In this document: positions 62,065 through 64,000 of the stretch, in pieces
Numbering within the stretch: the stretch's first letter is position 1
Layout of the letters: each line of letters begins with the position of its first letter
NCBI GenBank assembly: GCA_965222205.1
Contig: OZ244932.1
Span: 2,666,001-2,730,000, forward strand
Source: RHLJ01 sp965222205
GTDB lineage: Bacteria > Bacteroidota > Rhodothermia > Balneolales > Balneolaceae
Direction of reading: 5' to 3'
DNA: 64,000 nt
The notes under the pieces: generated by a model
The model's input: the letters and a program-made list of their open reading frames with translations, nothing else
Told to the model about the DNA's origin: nothing
Database searches by the model: none
Made by a program: the position numbers and the translations under genes

Positions 62065-64000
62065 TTACTTATCAGTGGATAGTTCAAGGTTTTTTGAAGT
62101 ATCCTGATTAGAGATCAGGTTCATGACTTGGCTCAATTGAGCTTTTATTACATCGATCTCATCAATTTTAGCCTGAAGTATGTTGTTCTCAGCTTCGAGC
62201 GACTCGATCTTGGCATTCAACTCTTTTACTGCTTCGATGAGGACTGCTGTCATTTGCGAATAGTTTACCGACTTCATTCCGTTTTCGTCAGTCCTTACAA
62301 ATTCAGGGTAAATCTCTTCTACTTCCTGAGCAATTACACCAGTTTGATTAGCCTGCGTTTTGTTCTTATCCAACCAATTATAGCTTACTCCACGAAGTTT
62401 CAGAGTATTATCGAGTGCATTATTAAGTGTTTGAATGTTGGTTTTTAATCTTTTATCGGAGGTCTGTGTTACTGTGGTAGCCTCTAAAGTTCCATTCACA
62501 AAAACATTCCCGTTCAACTCAGCTGCAGTAGTTGCATTCACAATTAGCCCTTTGTTTGATGTTCCACCCTCTACAGTAAGATCCATACCAACATTTTCAT
62601 TATCTCCATTAACAAGTCCAAAGAACCCTCTATTTAAAGATGATGATCCATTTACAAAGGATTGGACACCAGAATTCTGACCACTTGCCGTAGTAAATAC
62701 TCTAAATTCAGCTCCAATATTTATTCTAGACCCCTGATCTCCACTAATGCTAACATCTATTCCGGTGTTACCATTTGCATTACCAAATACAGAAGTGCCA
62801 TACCCGATGTTGAAGGTTCCGAAATTGCCATCTACTTCATCCCCAATAGCAACCAACTCACCACTTCCAGCTCCTGTAGCATAAGTAAAGGCTCCAAAAT
62901 TATATTTAGACTGAGAAGCAGCCTGTCCGTAAAGTCCATAGCGAGTCCCTCCATTTACTGCGTCTGAGTTAAAGGCCGAACCTAATACACCAATATGACT
63001 TCCTCCTCCCAATCCATCAGAACGTCCATTAATTGCATATTGAGATGCGTTATTCGAAGCATCTTCTCGAATTTGTCCTAATACGGGCCGATTTCTACCA
63101 GTAGAAAATCCTATTACATTTAAACCAAGAGCAGATTCACTTTCCAGTTCGGTACCATTAACCACAATTGTTAATGAATCCTGCAAACTTGGGTCATCGG
63201 TGTTAATTTGAACAAAATCGGTGAATCCACCTCCACTCACTGATCCGTTAATATTTCCAGTCACGGTCAGATCACCATTGATTATGGTTTCTCCATTCAG
63301 AATTGCCGCTGTATCAGCATCAGCATAAATTGCAATGTTTGAAGTTCCGTTTCTGGCTTCGGCTCGGAGCCCAACATTCTTTGTTTCTCCACTTGCAACA
63401 GCTTCTGCACCGGTATTTTCTGTTGAAGACCCAAAAGCTTCGGCTCTCATACCAATATTTCGACCATCGGCAAAGGTTCGAGCCGTACCAATCAATCCAA
63501 AATTTCTTAGACTACCGAATTCGCCTCTAGCAACACCTTCAGCGCCGACATTGCCATTCAAATTACCATAAGATTCAAAAAAACCACCTACATTAAATGA
63601 ACCAAAATCTCCATTTTCCGGATCTGTTTCTGACTCCCCATTTCCTTCACCAGCAGCAATACCAGCAACTCCATGATTGTATTTTGCCTTTGAAGCAGCT
63701 TGCCCATAAATACCACGTCTTGTACCTCCTGTAGCATCAAAATTTACGGCTCCTCCAAAAACACCGACATGTTGACCGGTACCAGTTCCATTTGCCATAC
63801 CATATGTTCCGCGCTGGTTATTTGGGTTTGAAGACTCACTAATCGCCTCTCCCCAAATAGCTCCATTAAAACCCGTAGACCTACTAAATACTTGCAGTGG
63901 TTTTGCTGTTTTATCTCCATCAATATTTATTATTAATGATGAATCAGTATTGGCAGTATTTAGGTTAATTTCTAATGGGAAATCACCGCCAACCCCACCT
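62065..64000 (-). CDS. Large repeat-rich surface protein with S74 chaperone domain (5' end outside window)
   Basis: About 645 residues visible; the frame continues past the right edge ('TGFNGAIWGEAISES' lies upstream of the first Met at 63798), so that Met is not the start. The visible part has two diverged copies of a ~200-residue Gly/Asn-rich unit, each with 'YGQAAS.SKYN' and 'NLNGN/NANGN' elements, resembling beta-helix or trimeric tail-fibre/adhesin repeats. The C-terminus is a Peptidase_S74 intramolecular chaperone: 'TSDKRLKTNIQTL' with the Ser/Lys dyad, 'VSYNWLDK', 'GVIAQEVEEIYPEFV', then a coiled coil. Such proteins trimerise and self-cleave. Phage tail spike or cell-surface protein; no other phage genes are near, so a surface protein is favoured. 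Confidence 0.85.
   Translation of the reverse strand, partial: GGVGGDFPLEINLNTANTDSSLIINIDGDKTAKPLQVFSRSTGFNGAIWGEAISESSNPNNQRGTYGMANGTGTGQHVGVFGGAVNFDATGGTRRGIYGQAASKAKYNHGVAGIAAGEGNGESETDPENGDFGSFNVGGFFESYGNLNGNVGAEGVARGEFGSLRNFGLIGTARTFADGRNIGMRAEAFGSSTENTGAEAVASGETKNVGLRAEARNGTSNIAIYADADTAAILNGETIINGDLTVTGNINGSVSGGGFTDFVQINTDDPSLQDSLTIVVNGTELESESALGLNVIGFSTGRNRPVLGQIREDASNNASQYAINGRSDGLGGGSHIGVLGSAFNSDAVNGGTRYGLYGQAASQSKYNFGAFTYATGAGSGELVAIGDEVDGNFGTFNIGYGTSVFGNANGNTGIDVSISGDQGSRINIGAEFRVFTTASGQNSGVQSFVNGSSSLNRGFFGLVNGDNENVGMDLTVEGGTSNKGLIVNATTAAELNGNVFVNGTLEATTVTQTSDKRLKTNIQTLNNALDNTLKLRGVSYNWLDKNKTQANQTGVIAQEVEEIYPEFVRTDENGMKSVNYSQMTAVLIEAVKELNAKIESLEAENNILQAKIDEIDVIKAQLSQVMNLISNQDTSKNLELSTDK

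Noticed and set aside
1..64000. TGA read as Trp or another residue throughout (alternative code)
   Set aside because: hisS, nfeD and the membrane protein at 47518 end naturally with TGA right at the expected C-terminus.
1..64000. CRISPR arrays, rRNA, transposase or integrase genes
   Set aside because: None found on reading both strands; repeats seen are palindromes or gene-end duplications, not spaced direct repeats.

Overview
The window looks like a chromosome segment from a marine or halophilic member of the Bacteroidota/Balneolota group (Balneola or Gracilimonas type). I infer this from the gene repertoire: permease-prefix FtsX/MacB-type permeases, paired TonB proteins, DUF1015 next to serC, a P5-type bacilliredoxin, a two-gene NfeD/slipin operon and a HI0933-type flavoprotein. 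Shine-Dalgarno sites are weak or absent before many genes, and base composition is around 40% GC by eye. There is no rRNA. One tRNA (Met-CAT) is present, and no CRISPR array was seen.

Layout. 0-2.1 kb: end of a surface-polysaccharide locus (flippase and an HprK-like P-loop protein). 2.4-11.1 kb: hisS, two tandem APC permeases with EIIA-like and TrkA_C tails, a CPA1 antiporter with an RCK-like tail, and lysA. 11.1-14.9 kb: a cassette (START protein, membrane protein, Crp/Fnr regulator) bracketed by two copies of the 3' end of a HI0933/BaiN flavoprotein gene; the intact copy has an in-frame TGA exactly at its conserved cysteine. 15-22 kb: lysC, a CNNM/CBS protein, an ABC-F ATPase with a palindromic element inside its reading frame, an inverted-repeat-bounded DUF559 nuclease cassette, a VOC protein with a second in-frame TGA, and an alpha/beta hydrolase. 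22.4-36.1 kb: a PadR regulator with a visible promoter and operator, followed by five tandem paralogous MacB/FtsX permeases of about 880 residues and no ATPase gene.

36-48 kb: serine hydrolase, NfeD/slipin, DinB, MscS, receiver protein, bacilliredoxin, sodA, a DUF5063-like gene lying between two copies of a DUF429 gene end, and aspS. 48-53 kb: a LuxR-type regulator with a degenerate receiver, a long gene-poor stretch with paired hairpins, a TM2 protein, gene debris, and an AT-rich two- or three-gene unit (FRG-domain protein, a 33-residue ORF and an unrecognised 393-residue protein) ending at the tRNA-Met gene. 53-64 kb: proS, nnr, a VanZ-like gene with no normal start codon, two TonB proteins, NUDIX, DUF1844, DUF1015, serC, rhomboid, and the C-terminal part of a large repeat-rich protein with an S74 self-cleaving chaperone domain.

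The most notable signals are the two in-frame TGA codons in otherwise intact genes (the Cys-to-TGA case is a classical selenocysteine signature), gene-3'-end duplications that bracket foreign-looking cassettes at two places, several families of palindromic elements including one inside a coding sequence, and the AT-rich FRG module, which is the best candidate for an undescribed defence-type system.
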